From: Pseudomonas neustonica
Lineage (GTDB): Bacteria; Pseudomonadota; Gammaproteobacteria; Pseudomonadales; Pseudomonadaceae
Length of the DNA: 64,000 bases
Direction: 5' to 3'
Assembly (NCBI RefSeq): GCF_003797945.1
Contig: NZ_RKKU01000005.1
Coordinates: 124,001 to 188,000 of the forward strand
Shown: in pieces, positions 18,250-27,344 of the stretch
Layout of the letters: every line of letters begins with the position of its first letter
Position numbering within the stretch: the stretch's first letter is position 1
Translations under genes and position numbers: made by a program
Notes under the pieces: model-generated
The model's database searches: none
What the model was told of the DNA's origin: nothing
What the model saw: only the letters and a program-made list of their open reading frames with translations

Positions 18250-19120
18250 GACTATCGCCAGCCAGGCCTTAACCCTAACCGCCGCCGACGGCTACCCACT
18301 GAGCGCCACCCTGTATCCAGCCAGTCAGCCCATTGGCCAACTGCTGGTCGGCAGCGCCACCGGCGTACCGCAGGGCTTTTATCGAAGATTTGCCGAGTAC
18401 GCTGCCAGCCGGGGCTACAGCACCCTGACACTGGATTATCGCGGCATCGGTGGCTCAGCACCGGCCAGCCTGCGTGGCTTTGACATGGATTACCTCGACT
18501 GGGCCGAGCTGGACCTGGCAGCGGGCGTCGATTACCTGAAAGGCGGCGACCTGCCACTCTACATGGTCGGCCACTCGTTCGGCGGCCACGCCTTTGGCCT
18601 GCTGCCCAACCACAGCGCCATCGGCGGTCTCTATACCTTCGGCACCGGTGCCGGCTGGCATGGCTGGATGCCCCGCAGCGAACAGTTACGCGTGCTGCTG
18701 ATGTGGCGTGTCATCGGCCCGCTGATCGTGCGCAGCAAGGGCTATCTGGCCTGGCGCAAACTGGGGATGGGCGAAGACCTGCCCAAGGGCGTCTACCAAA
18801 AATGGAAACGATGGTGCCGCTTCCCGCGCTATTTCTTTGAAGACCCGCACATGCCGGGGCTGGAAGCGCGCTTTGGCGAGGTCACCACGCCGCTGACTGC
18901 CGTGAGCGCCACCGACGATCTCTGGGCCTCGCCTGCTTCGCGCGATGCTTTTATGTCAGCTTACCGTAACGCCGATTACACAGCGCTCACCGTTGACCCG
19001 CTAGCGCTTAACCTGCGTCCACTGGGGCACATGGGCTACTTCCGAGCACACGCTGAGCCACTCTGGCATGGTGCACTGGACTGGTTCGATCAACTCACCC
19101 TGGCTGCCAAGGCAGCCTGA
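18239..19120 (+). CDS. Alpha/beta hydrolase
   Basis: A 293-residue alpha/beta-hydrolase with nucleophile Ser113 in GHSFGGHA, an oxyanion-type segment SATGVPQGFYRRFAEYA and DYRGIGGS. A late Asp (SATDDLWAS) and a His (LGHMGYF) fit the rest of the triad. The start at 18239 overlaps the TetR stop region; the frame is open upstream but that part is TetR coding sequence. It belongs with the TetR gene and possibly the thioesterase 22 bases downstream. Substrate is unknown, probably an ester. Confidence 0.88.
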   Translation: MNSETIASQALTLTAADGYPLSATLYPASQPIGQLLVGSATGVPQGFYRRFAEYAASRGYSTLTLDYRGIGGSAPASLRGFDMDYLDWAELDLAAGVDYLKGGDLPLYMVGHSFGGHAFGLLPNHSAIGGLYTFGTGAGWHGWMPRSEQLRVLLMWRVIGPLIVRSKGYLAWRKLGMGEDLPKGVYQKWKRWCRFPRYFFEDPHMPGLEARFGEVTTPLTAVSATDDLWASPASRDAFMSAYRNADYTALTVDPLALNLRPLGHMGYFRAHAEPLWHGALDWFDQLTLAAKAA

Positions 19121-19142
19121 CACTTGCGCAAGGAACAGCTAG

Positions 19143-19574
19143 ATGAACTTCAAAGACATGACTGGACTACAGATCATGCAGGCGGCCGCCGCTGGCAAGA
19201 CCCCACTGGCGCCGATCTCCAAGACCATTCCGATGAATATCACCCTTGCCGAAGCAGGCCGCGTGGTATTCGAAGCCACCGCCGATGAAACTCACACCAA
19301 TCCACTGGGCGGCGTACACGGCGGTTTTGCCGCTACCGTAATGGATTCGGTCACTGGCTGCGCAGCGCACACCATGCTGGAAGCCGGGGTGGGCTACGGC
19401 ACCATCGAGCTGAACGTGAAGATGTGCAAGCCTGTGCCCTTCAACAAGACGCTGATCGCTGAAGGCAAGGTGATCAACAAGACCCGTCGGTTGGTGATTT
19501 CCGAAGGTTATCTGCGCGACGAGACCGGTTCGCTGTACGCCTACGCGACGGCGACCAATATGATTATCAGCTAG
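19143..19574 (+). CDS. PaaI-family hotdog thioesterase
   Basis: A 143-residue single hotdog-fold acyl-CoA thioesterase. The catalytic region is HTNPLGGVHGGFAATVMDSV, with the HGG motif before the central helix, and the C-terminal strands run TRRLVISEGYLRDETGSL. AGGAACAG precedes the start. It lies 22 bases after the hydrolase and probably belongs to the TetR-controlled operon. Confidence 0.9.
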   Translation: MNFKDMTGLQIMQAAAAGKTPLAPISKTIPMNITLAEAGRVVFEATADETHTNPLGGVHGGFAATVMDSVTGCAAHTMLEAGVGYGTIELNVKMCKPVPFNKTLIAEGKVINKTRRLVISEGYLRDETGSLYAYATATNMIIS

Positions 19575-19580
19575 TAGCGG

Positions 19581-19620
19581 GAAGCGGAAAGCGGAAAGCG
19601 GAAAGCGGCAAGCGGCAAGC
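19581..19620 (+). repeat. 7-bp tandem repeat (AAGCGGM)
   Basis: Five and a half copies of a heptamer AAGCGG(A/C) directly after the thioesterase gene. Read on the other strand it is the same family as the array at 22947-23030. Confidence 0.85.
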
Positions 19621-19676
19621 TAAGGCTAGCGCTTAGCTGCTGGCTTCACCCTATTTTTCACCGCGGGTGGAAAAGC

Positions 19677-19707
19677 AAAAAGGGGCGCTCGGTGAGCGCC
19701 CCTTTTG
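19677..19707. terminator. Bidirectional rho-independent terminator
   Basis: Perfect stem AAAAGGGGCGCTC / GAGCGCCCCTTTT with a GGT loop. It is flanked by A and T runs, so it can stop the rightward thioesterase transcript and the leftward PfpI transcript. Confidence 0.85.
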
Positions 19708-19730
19708 CAGCAATAACAGGTGTTATCGAC

Positions 19731-20423
19731 TCAGTTGCCAGGTAATACCCTGAGCAGGGTCAGCAGCTCTTTTGCCACTTTCTCTGATGAGCCCGGGTTC
19801 TGACCGGTTACCAGCAGGCCATCGACCAGAACGTATTCGCTCCAGTCTTCGCCCTTGCTGTAAACGCCGCCTTTTTCCTTCAGCGCATCTTCCAGCATGA
19901 AGGGCACTACGTCGCTCAAACCTACCGCATCTTCCTCGGAGTTGGAGAAGCCGGTCACGCGCTTGGCGCCGACCAGGTACTCGCCGTCCTTACCTTTGGC
20001 GTTCAGCAGCGCAGCAGGAGCATGGCAGACAGCGCCGATCGGCTTGTCAGCCTTGGCGAAGGCTTCAATCAGTGCCAGCGAAGTGGCGTCGGTATGCAGA
20101 TCCCACATCGGGCCGTGGCCGCCGGGGTAGAATATGGCATCGAAGTCACTGGCGGAGATGGCCGACAGTGCGTGGGTGCTGGCCAGCTGCGCCTGGGCTT
20201 CCATATCGGCGGCAAACCGCTCGGTCGCTGGCGTCTGCGCGTCCGGCTGAGCACTGGTGGGGTCCAGCGGTGGCTGACCCCCATGGGGTGAGGCCAAGGT
20301 CACTTCCAGACCGGCGTCTTTAAGCACGTAATAGGGCGCCGCGAACTCTTCCAGCCAGAAGCCGGTTTTCTTGCCCGTATCGCCAAGCTTGTCGTGCGAG
20401 GTAAGAACCATGAGAATCTTCAT
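19731..20423 (-). CDS. DJ-1/PfpI-family protein (type 1 glutamine amidotransferase domain)
   Basis: A 230-residue protein of the DJ-1/PfpI superfamily. The nucleophile-elbow Cys133 lies in GAVCHAPAALL, with a supporting Glu in GFWLEEF and FYPGGHGPMWDL. Resembles stress-type chaperone/glyoxalase members (HchA-like). The frame opens at 20510, but 20423 is the start with AGAGGC before it and the standard MKILMVLTSH beginning. Transcribed alone. Confidence 0.88.
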   Translation of the reverse strand: MKILMVLTSHDKLGDTGKKTGFWLEEFAAPYYVLKDAGLEVTLASPHGGQPPLDPTSAQPDAQTPATERFAADMEAQAQLASTHALSAISASDFDAIFYPGGHGPMWDLHTDATSLALIEAFAKADKPIGAVCHAPAALLNAKGKDGEYLVGAKRVTGFSNSEEDAVGLSDVVPFMLEDALKEKGGVYSKGEDWSEYVLVDGLLVTGQNPGSSEKVAKELLTLLRVLPGN

Positions 20424-20567
20424 ATTGCCTCTCTTATCTATGCGAAAGTGGCGGCTGCGATGCGCTATTTGCGCCGAACAGCATGAATACACTGTAAATC
20501 CGGCAGCCAAAATAGCGTTTCGTTCAGTTTTTTTAGTACGCCCAACCCGACAGGAGCATCAGCACAC

Positions 20568-21311
20568 ATGCACAAGCCAAGGTTGAACTGCGATATGGGC
20601 GAAAGCTTTGGCGCCTGGACCATGGGCATGGACGAGGCGGTGATGCCCTACGTGGATTGCGCCAACATCGCCTGCGGCTTCCACGCCTCCGATCCGAGCA
20701 TCATGCGCCGCACCGTCGCCCTGGCGGTCAACCATGATGTGATGATTGGCGCGCATCCAGCGTATCCGGACCTGGTCGGCTTTGGCCGCCGTTCGATGAA
20801 TTGCTCCGGGCAGGAAGTCGAAGACATGCTGCTTTATCAGCTTGGTGCACTGGAGGCTATCTGTCGAGCCGAGGGCGCGACGCTGAGCTACGTCAAACCC
20901 CACGGTGCGCTCTACAACGACATGATGCGCCAGCCCGCGCTGCTCAGGGCGGTCATGCGCGCGGTCGCAGCCTTCGACGCCAGCCTGCCGTTAATGCTGC
21001 TGGCCCGACGCGACAACCGCGAGGCGCAATCATTGGCGGCAGAGCAGGGCATCCATCTCTGGTTCGAGGCTTTTGCCGACCGCGGCTACGACGCTGATGG
21101 TTATTTGCTACCGCGCAGCCAGCCGGGTGCAGTGCACCCTGACGCCGAGCAGATCCTTGCTCAGGCGCTGACCTTCGCGCGCGGTGAACCATTGGCAGCG
21201 AGCGACGGCAGCGATCTTTATTTGCAAGCCGACAGCCTGTGCGTGCACGGCGACAACGCCGAATCCGTGGCGGTGGTTGCGCATATCCGCGCGGCCATGG
21301 ATGCGCTGTGA
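20568..21311 (+). CDS. pxpA: 5-oxoprolinase subunit A (LamB/YcsF family)
   Basis: A 247-residue LamB/YcsF-family protein, part of the PxpABC ATP-dependent enzyme that opens 5-oxoproline to glutamate. It begins [12 protein letters not shown] and has the conserved [23 protein letters not shown] and [11 protein letters not shown] motifs. GTGA overlap with pxpB shows tight coupling. In context, glutamate recovery next to a nitrogen-scavenging cluster is consistent, though no shared operator was seen. Confidence 0.95.
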   Translation: MHKPRLNCDMGESFGAWTMGMDEAVMPYVDCANIACGFHASDPSIMRRTVALAVNHDVMIGAHPAYPDLVGFGRRSMNCSGQEVEDMLLYQLGALEAICRAEGATLSYVKPHGALYNDMMRQPALLRAVMRAVAAFDASLPLMLLARRDNREAQSLAAEQGIHLWFEAFADRGYDADGYLLPRSQPGAVHPDAEQILAQALTFARGEPLAASDGSDLYLQADSLCVHGDNAESVAVVAHIRAAMDAL

Positions 21312-22015
21312 CTCCGCGCATCGAAACTATCGCCATCGACAGTCTGATGCTGCGGCTATTCGACCAGATCGACGAAGCCAATATGCCCTGGTTGATGGCC
21401 GCTGCCGAGCGTCTGCATGCGGCCTTTGGCGCGCAGCTGATTGACCTGGTGCCGTCCTACACCACATTAATGCTGCACTACGACTGCCTCGAATTGAGTG
21501 AGGCGCAAGCACTTGAGCGCGTGCAGCTGGCGTTAAAAGGTCTACAACCGCTGGCGATGAACGCCAGCGGCCAACGGCACGAACTGCCGGTCTGGTATCA
21601 CCCCAGCGTCGGCCCCGATCTGCAGCCACTTGCGCACCGTGCAGGCTGTACCGCGGAGCAGGTGATAGAACGCCATTGCAGCCGCGACTATCCCGTATTT
21701 ACCCTCGGCTTCGCCCCCGGTTTTGGCTATATGGGGCTGGTCGATCCAAGCATCGCTGCACCTCGTTTGGCCACTCCGCGCCAGCGGGTGCCGAAGGGCA
21801 GTGTGGGCATTGCCGAACGCCAGACGGCGGTATATCCGCTGGTTTCACCCGGCGGCTGGAATCTGATTGGTCGCTACCCGCTAGCCTTGTTTGACCGCGA
21901 GCGCGATGGCTACAGTCTGCTCAAGCCCGGCGACCGGGTACGTTTTGTCGCTATCGATCAGCCCGAATTTTTGCGCCTCGGTGGCGACCCTACGCCGATG
22001 GAACCAACGCCATGA
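21308..22015 (+). CDS. pxpB: 5-oxoprolinase subunit B (KipI-like)
   Basis: A 235-residue cyclophilin-like PxpB/KipI subunit. Key motifs are [28 protein letters not shown] and the conserved end [10 protein letters not shown]. The frame is open from 21239 with no plausible start; a GTG at 21308 overlapping the pxpA stop is the likely start. The stop overlaps pxpC by ATGA. Confidence 0.92.
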   Translation: MTPRIETIAIDSLMLRLFDQIDEANMPWLMAAAERLHAAFGAQLIDLVPSYTTLMLHYDCLELSEAQALERVQLALKGLQPLAMNASGQRHELPVWYHPSVGPDLQPLAHRAGCTAEQVIERHCSRDYPVFTLGFAPGFGYMGLVDPSIAAPRLATPRQRVPKGSVGIAERQTAVYPLVSPGGWNLIGRYPLALFDRERDGYSLLKPGDRVRFVAIDQPEFLRLGGDPTPMEPTP

Positions 22016-22956
22016 GCCTATTGCGGGTAGAGCACAGCCTGGGCTTCGCTCAATTGCAGGATGGCGGCCGCTTTGGCGTGCGGCAGCTGGGCGTGACTCA
22101 GGGTGGCGCGCTGGACTGGATCGCCCAGCACTGGGCCAACTGGCTGTTGGGTAACCCGCTGGACGCCTGCGTGATTGAAATTCCGTTGGGAGGACTGACT
22201 CTCAGGGCCGAGGCCGATGGCTGGTTGGCGCTGTGCGGAGCCGACCTCAATGCCAAACTCGATCAGCAGCCGCTGGCGCCCTGGCAAGCCTTTGCCATAC
22301 GCAGCGGCCAACAACTCGAATTCACTCAGCCACGCAGCGGGGTGCGCGCCTACTTAGCCGCCGCCGGTGGATTCAAGGCAACCCCGGTTCTGCGCTCGGT
22401 TGCGACCGTGATGCGTGAGGGGCTGGGAGGCTTGCATGGCGACGGCACGGGGCTAAAATCCGGCGATCAGCTCACCTATTCAGCGCAGCCTGCGATTGGT
22501 CGGAATATGCCACCCGAGGCGATCCCGGACTACCAGAGCGCTGTCACCCTGCAACTGCTGCTGGGCGCACAAAGCAGCCAGTTCAACGGCGCCAGCCTGT
22601 TTGCGCTGTTCAACCAACACTGGACACTGGATCAACGCGCCGACCGCATGGGCATGCGCCTGACCGGCCCGGTGCTGCACTATCAGGGCGATGCGCTGAT
22701 CTCCGAAGGCATTCCCCTCGGCGCCGTGCAGGTGCCGCCGGACGGCCAGCCCATAGTGCTGCTGAACGACCGCCAGACAATAGGCGGATATCCAAGACTC
22801 GGCGCACTCACCCCGGCGTCAATTGCACGCCTAGCCCAATGCGCTCCAGGCCAAAAAATACGCCTGCAACCCATCGGTCAGCAGCAAGCCAGGCAAGAAC
22901 AGTTAGCGCTAATCACATGCTGGCCAGTAGTGCCAGCTGCAAGCTCTAGCTTCTAG
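22012..22956 (+). CDS. pxpC: 5-oxoprolinase subunit C (KipA-like, biotin-dependent carboxyltransferase-related)
   Basis: A 314-residue PxpC/KipA subunit (allophanate hydrolase-like domain) starting [21 protein letters not shown], with RVYLAAAGGF-like (RAYLAAAGGF) and DRMGMRLTGPVL motifs. It completes the pxpABC operon. The last codons (AASSSF) are encoded by the 7-bp tandem repeat that begins here, so its C-terminus appears to be set by repeat expansion. Confidence 0.93.
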   Translation: MSLLRVEHSLGFAQLQDGGRFGVRQLGVTQGGALDWIAQHWANWLLGNPLDACVIEIPLGGLTLRAEADGWLALCGADLNAKLDQQPLAPWQAFAIRSGQQLEFTQPRSGVRAYLAAAGGFKATPVLRSVATVMREGLGGLHGDGTGLKSGDQLTYSAQPAIGRNMPPEAIPDYQSAVTLQLLLGAQSSQFNGASLFALFNQHWTLDQRADRMGMRLTGPVLHYQGDALISEGIPLGAVQVPPDGQPIVLLNDRQTIGGYPRLGALTPASIARLAQCAPGQKIRLQPIGQQQARQEQLALITCWPVVPAASSSF

Positions 22957-23030
22957 CTTCTAGCTTTAAGCTTTAAGCTTGTGGCTTGTAGCTTGTAGCT
23001 TGTAGCTTGCCGCTTGCCGCTTGCCGCTTG
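22947..23030. repeat. 7-bp tandem repeat (TAGCTTS/CCGCTTG)
   Basis: Twelve consecutive heptamers, sliding from TAGCTTC through AAGCTTT and TAGCTTG to CCGCTTG, occupying the whole gap between the convergent pxpC and puuD genes. The CCGCTTG units are the reverse complement of the CAAGCGG units at 19609-19620. Confidence 0.9.
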
Positions 23031-23032
23031 CC

Positions 23033-24247
23033 TCAGGGATTCTCCTGTAGCCATTGTCCCAACAGGCTGCGCTCTTCCGGGGTAATGCCGGTCATGTTGC
23101 CCAGCGGCATATATTGGGTCGCAACCGCTGCCTGATACACCTTGGCGTGATGCAGTTTCAGCTGCTCCAGGGTTTCCAGCATGATGCCCGCCGGTGGTGC
23201 CTGGAATGCCGGACTGCTTGGCTGCGCGGCGTGACAAGCCTGACAGTGGGTTGCCAACAGCTGACTGACATCGGCATCCGCCACCCGAGCGACCTGAGTA
23301 CCGTCGGCGTTGTGCGTGGCGGCGGTTTCGGGTGCGCTGGGGGCCATGGCCCAGATCAGCGCCAGCGTAGCCAAGGCACTGATGATCAGGATCGACGGCT
23401 TGTTGATCTGCTTGTGACGCAGGTTGAAGAAGTGCCGTGCGTAAGCCGTAATAGCACCAATTGCCGCCAACACCGCCCAGCCATACTCATTACCGTAGAA
23501 AATCGGATAGTGGTTGCTGATCATGATGAAAATGACCGGCAACGTCAGATAGTTGTTGTGGCGTGAGCGCAGCATGGCGCGCTGCGCCAGCATCACTACC
23601 CGCTCATCCGGGGTATCCCCTTTCTCAACGGCACTGACCAGCGCACGCTGCGCCGGAACAATACCCAGAAAGACGTTGGCGACCATGATGGTGCCGATGA
23701 CCGCGCCCACATGGATAAAGGCACCACGGCCAGCAAAGACCTGGAACATGCCCCAGGCCACTGCGACCAGAATCAGAAACAACACCACCCCGAACGCCAG
23801 ACCGTGCTTGGCCAAGGGACTGCGAATCAGCGCTTCATAGATAACCATGACGCCAAGCAGCGTGCCCATGCCAATGGCGATGGCGCCACCCATACTGAGG
23901 TCGAGCTTGCTGGCATCGATCAGGTAACCCGGGTTGCCGAAGTAATAGACCGCAAACAGCAGCGCCAGGCCACTCATCAGCGTGCTGTAGGCCTCCCATT
24001 TGAACCAATGCAGCTCGGCAGGCATTTTTTCCGGGCCAACGTGATACTTGGCTACTTCATAAAAGCCGCCGCCATGGATGGCCCAAAGGTCACCCTTGAT
24101 ACCTTTTTGTTTCTTCCATTCCGGTGGCTCGCGCAGGTTATTGTCGAGCCAGACGAAGTAAAAGGACGCACCGATCCAGGCCACGCCAGCAATGACGTGA
24201 AACCAGCGGATGATTAGGCTCAGCCATTCAGCCAGATATGCATGCAT
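23033..24247 (-). CDS. puuD: Membrane-bound urate hydroxylase PuuD
   Basis: A 404-residue integral membrane protein with about eight helices (WLSLIIRWFHVIAGVAWIGA at the start, DUF989 region). A C-terminal cytochrome c domain has heme motif CQACH at 335-339 and distal Met in MPLGNM. PuuD oxidises urate to 5-hydroxyisourate with electrons passed through its heme. The frame is open to 24331, but 24247 gives the canonical start; it overlaps guaD by 20 bases. Last gene of the seven-gene purine operon. Confidence 0.93.
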   Translation of the reverse strand: MHAYLAEWLSLIIRWFHVIAGVAWIGASFYFVWLDNNLREPPEWKKQKGIKGDLWAIHGGGFYEVAKYHVGPEKMPAELHWFKWEAYSTLMSGLALLFAVYYFGNPGYLIDASKLDLSMGGAIAIGMGTLLGVMVIYEALIRSPLAKHGLAFGVVLFLILVAVAWGMFQVFAGRGAFIHVGAVIGTIMVANVFLGIVPAQRALVSAVEKGDTPDERVVMLAQRAMLRSRHNNYLTLPVIFIMISNHYPIFYGNEYGWAVLAAIGAITAYARHFFNLRHKQINKPSILIISALATLALIWAMAPSAPETAATHNADGTQVARVADADVSQLLATHCQACHAAQPSSPAFQAPPAGIMLETLEQLKLHHAKVYQAAVATQYMPLGNMTGITPEERSLLGQWLQENP

Positions 24248-25607
24248 TGAGGGCCGCTCCTTTTGTGCTTTCACGGTCATACCGGCACTGCCCGGCGATA
24301 TAGGTACGGCGAATGGCGCGATCATCGCCAAGAATCATCAAATCGAACAGCATGCCCTGCAGGTCACGGTCGGCTTTATGCTTGAGGCGCAAGGCCGGGC
24401 TGGCGGTACGGTCAAGGATCAAAAAGTCAGCATACTTACCGGGCTGCAGGTTGCCGGTGTCCGCAGCCTGATGCAGCACTTGAGCGTTACCCAGCGTAGC
24501 CATGTAAAACGCCTGAAAAGGGTTCAGACTCTGGCCGCGCAGCTGACAGACCTTGTAAGCCTCAGCCATGGTGGCGAGCATCGACAGGCTGGTACCACCG
24601 CCCACGTCAGTAGCCAGGCCCACTTGCACCTCGGCGGCGCGGGCGCTGGCCAGGTCAAACAGACCGCTGCCCAGGAAGGTGTTGGAGGTCGGGCAGAAAG
24701 CAATGCGAGTGCCGGTTTCCGCCAGCCGTGCGCGGTCAACGTCGTCGATATGAATACCGTGGGCTAATACGCTGCGCTCGCCCAACAGACCAAAGTGGTC
24801 GTAGACATCCAGATAGCTGCTGCGCTCAGGAAACAACTCCTTGATCCAGGCGATCTCGGCGTGGTTCTCCGCCCAGTGGGTCTGCATCAACACATCCGGG
24901 TATTCGGCCACCAACTGACCGGCATAGGTCAGTTGCTGCACGGTAGAGGTCGCGGCAAAGCGCGGCGTTACCGCGTAACGCTGACGACCCTTGCCGTGCC
25001 AACGCTCAATCAGTTCGCGGCTCTCGCTGTAGCTGGCTTCGGTTTCATCACGCACGCCATCCGGGGCGTGGCAGTCCATCATCACCTTGCCTGTGGTAAT
25101 CGCCATATTGTAGCCATCGGCAGCGCTGAACAGCGCCTCGGCGGCCACCTTGTGCGAGGTGCTGAACACCAGCGCCGAGGTGGTGCCGTGCGCCAGCAGC
25201 AAATCCAGAAACAGCTGCGACTGATCGGCAGACCAGCCCGCATCGGCAAAGCGCGCTTCGGTCGGGAAGGTATAGGTTTCCAACCACTCCAGCAGCTGGG
25301 TGCCATAACTGGCCATCACCGCCAATTGCGGCATGTGTACGTGGGTATCGATCAGGCCGGGAATGATCAGGCTATCGGGCCACTGCCCGACCTCGGTACC
25401 CGCCGGCAGCCGTGGCAGCAGATCAGTGGCAGCGCCGTTGGCCAGCACCCGCCCGTCGGCAACCACCAACAGGCCGTCGGCGTGATACTCATAACTGTCC
25501 GGGTTGGGCTGAGTCAGCCCCGGCTCACCGATAAAGTGCAACAAAGGCCCGCGAAAGGCCGTACAGCCAGCCGGAAAGGCCGCCGCAGTAGAGGTATTCA
25601 TGGTCAT
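24228..25607 (-). CDS. guaD: Guanine deaminase (amidohydrolase type)
   Basis: A 459-residue zinc amidohydrolase converting guanine to xanthine. Metal ligands: HxH at H89/H91 (IDTHVHMPQL), His in TDVGGG context and HWAEN/HGIHIDD segments; FCPTSNTFLGSGLF is typical of bacterial GuaD. The start at 25607 overlaps the uraH stop (TAATG); in-frame ATG at 25601 is an alternative. It feeds XdhAB in the same operon. Confidence 0.93.
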   Translation of the reverse strand: MTMNTSTAAAFPAGCTAFRGPLLHFIGEPGLTQPNPDSYEYHADGLLVVADGRVLANGAATDLLPRLPAGTEVGQWPDSLIIPGLIDTHVHMPQLAVMASYGTQLLEWLETYTFPTEARFADAGWSADQSQLFLDLLLAHGTTSALVFSTSHKVAAEALFSAADGYNMAITTGKVMMDCHAPDGVRDETEASYSESRELIERWHGKGRQRYAVTPRFAATSTVQQLTYAGQLVAEYPDVLMQTHWAENHAEIAWIKELFPERSSYLDVYDHFGLLGERSVLAHGIHIDDVDRARLAETGTRIAFCPTSNTFLGSGLFDLASARAAEVQVGLATDVGGGTSLSMLATMAEAYKVCQLRGQSLNPFQAFYMATLGNAQVLHQAADTGNLQPGKYADFLILDRTASPALRLKHKADRDLQGMLFDLMILGDDRAIRRTYIAGQCRYDRESTKGAALNACISG

Positions 25608-25951
25608 TAACTTCCCCGGTAGGTCGAGTAGCCCCACTGGTTGAGCAGCAGCGGTACATGGTAGTGGGCGGTCGTATCAGTCAGCTTGAAGGCGATGCTG
25701 ACTGACGGATAGAAGCACTCCAACCCCTGACGCGCATAATAGCCGTCGGTATCAAAGGTCAGGCGGTAAACGCCTTGCGGCGCGCTGTCGCCAAAGCCGT
25801 TCAATACGCGACCGTCCGCATCGGTTGACGCCTGGCCCAGCGTTTCCCAACCATGGTCGGTCTGGCGCTCCAGCACGATGGCGACGCCAGCGGCGGGGCA
25901 ACCACCGCCAAGGTCCAGAATATGGGTAGTGATAGGGCTCTTATTACTCAT
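25607..25951 (-). CDS. uraH: 5-hydroxyisourate hydrolase
   Basis: A 114-residue transthyretin-like enzyme that hydrolyses 5-hydroxyisourate to OHCU. It begins ITTHILDLGGGCPAAGVAI and ends in the family-defining YRGS. It overlaps uraD by ATGA and works directly after PuuD in the pathway. Confidence 0.95.
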   Translation of the reverse strand: MSNKSPITTHILDLGGGCPAAGVAIVLERQTDHGWETLGQASTDADGRVLNGFGDSAPQGVYRLTFDTDGYYARQGLECFYPSVSIAFKLTDTTAHYHVPLLLNQWGYSTYRGS

Positions 25952-26448
25952 AACAGTTTGTCCAGACGAATATGGGTGATCTTGGCCTGCTCCGCGGCGG
26001 CGATGCGGAGCTCTTCTTCACGGGTATGGGGTAGGCGTTCTTCCAGCAGCGCCAGCATCTGCTCGGCGCTCTTGCCGGTAGCGCAGACGATAAAGATAAA
26101 ACCGAATTTGTCGAGGTAGGCATAATTGCCATCCTTCAGCCGCTGCAGCACCTCATCCGGTGCCACACGTGCACCGGATTGCTCGCCACTGGCCAAGGCC
26201 TCGGTGCTGGCGTACTTGGCTTTCAGACTCTTGATGTCGCCAATCTTGGGGTGTGCTTCAAAAGCGACCAGCCAGTCGGTCTCATGCAGGTTTGGCCAGA
26301 GCGCGCGGGCCGTGCCGTGCAGTGCTTCCGCCGAACCATAGGGCCGCGACTCGACCATGGGGTATGCCCAGGCATCCGCCGCGCAGCAATCGCGAAACAG
26401 GGTCAGCGCTTGCGCTGCCGGCAGCTTGTTCAGTTCTTCCAGGCTCAT
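25948..26448 (-). CDS. uraD: OHCU decarboxylase
   Basis: A 166-residue helical enzyme that decarboxylates 2-oxo-4-hydroxy-4-carboxy-5-ureidoimidazoline to S-allantoin. HPKIGDIKSLKAKYA (catalytic His region) and FGFIFIVCATGKSAEQML are diagnostic. Its start overlaps the xdhC stop (ATGA-type). Sixth step enzyme cluster within the xdh operon. Confidence 0.95.
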   Translation of the reverse strand: MSLEELNKLPAAQALTLFRDCCAADAWAYPMVESRPYGSAEALHGTARALWPNLHETDWLVAFEAHPKIGDIKSLKAKYASTEALASGEQSGARVAPDEVLQRLKDGNYAYLDKFGFIFIVCATGKSAEQMLALLEERLPHTREEELRIAAAEQAKITHIRLDKLL

Positions 26449-27344
26449 TTTGCCTCCACTGGCGGGGTTGTGTTTTCAGCGCAGGGCTCAGTCGCAGCGA
26501 CGGCCTCACCCTGTTTCATCAGATCGCGCAGAGCCGGCCAGCTCACCCCGCGACGACGGCTACGCGGTGCTTCGTCGGCGGCCAGGCTGAGCAGCTCGGC
26601 ACTGATGGATACCGCCACTTCCATTGGCCGTTTACCCGGCACATCGGAGCGCCCGACCGGGCAGCGAATACCATCAATTTGCGCCTCGCTGTAACCGCGA
26701 TGGCTCAAGCGCTGACGGAAACGATCAGCCTTGGTCTGCGAACCAATCAACCCTACGCTACAAGCAGCATCAGCATTGAGCAGCGCGCGGCACAAATCAT
26801 AATCGAGCTGGTGATTGTGGGTCAGAATCAACACGTGGGCATCGCCGCACAACTCGGCTACATCGGCGACCGGATCATCGGTATGGTAGCGCCGCACGTT
26901 AGCTGGTAGCTCGGCCGGAAAGCTGTCTGCCCGCGAGTCGACCCAGGTCACCTGCCAGGGTAACTGTCCCATGATACTCATCAGCGCGCGCGCCACGTGG
27001 CCAGCGCCAAACACCACCAGCCGAGCATCACTGCCGCGTTGACCTTCAAGCAGCACCGAGACGCTGCCGCCACAGCATTGGCCCAGACTGGCGCCGAGCG
27101 GAAAATGCTCCAGCTGGGTTTCAAAGCGGCTGGCCGCCAATTGTTCACGGGCGCGCGCGGTCACCAGATACTCCAGATGACCGCCACCTATGGTGTCGTA
27201 AGTCTGCTCACCAGTGACGACCATCTTGCTCGACGGCTCACGCGGCACCGAACCGGCCACGCCAGCGATGGTGACCAGTACATAGGGCTCGCCGCGCTGT
27301 TCGCAGTCAGCGACCGCTTCAAACCAGCGCATACGTTTATCCAT
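26445..27344 (-). CDS. xdhC: Xanthine dehydrogenase accessory protein XdhC
   Basis: A 299-residue maturation factor that binds molybdenum cofactor and inserts it in sulfurated form into XdhB. Conserved N-terminal GEPYVLVTIAGVAGSVPREP, GGGHLE, and a Rossmann-like C-terminal half with VFGAGHVARAL. It shares its first base with the last base of the xdhB stop (overlap of 1). Confidence 0.93.
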   Translation of the reverse strand: MDKRMRWFEAVADCEQRGEPYVLVTIAGVAGSVPREPSSKMVVTGEQTYDTIGGGHLEYLVTARAREQLAASRFETQLEHFPLGASLGQCCGGSVSVLLEGQRGSDARLVVFGAGHVARALMSIMGQLPWQVTWVDSRADSFPAELPANVRRYHTDDPVADVAELCGDAHVLILTHNHQLDYDLCRALLNADAACSVGLIGSQTKADRFRQRLSHRGYSEAQIDGIRCPVGRSDVPGKRPMEVAVSISAELLSLAADEAPRSRRRGVSWPALRDLMKQGEAVAATEPCAENTTPPVEAK

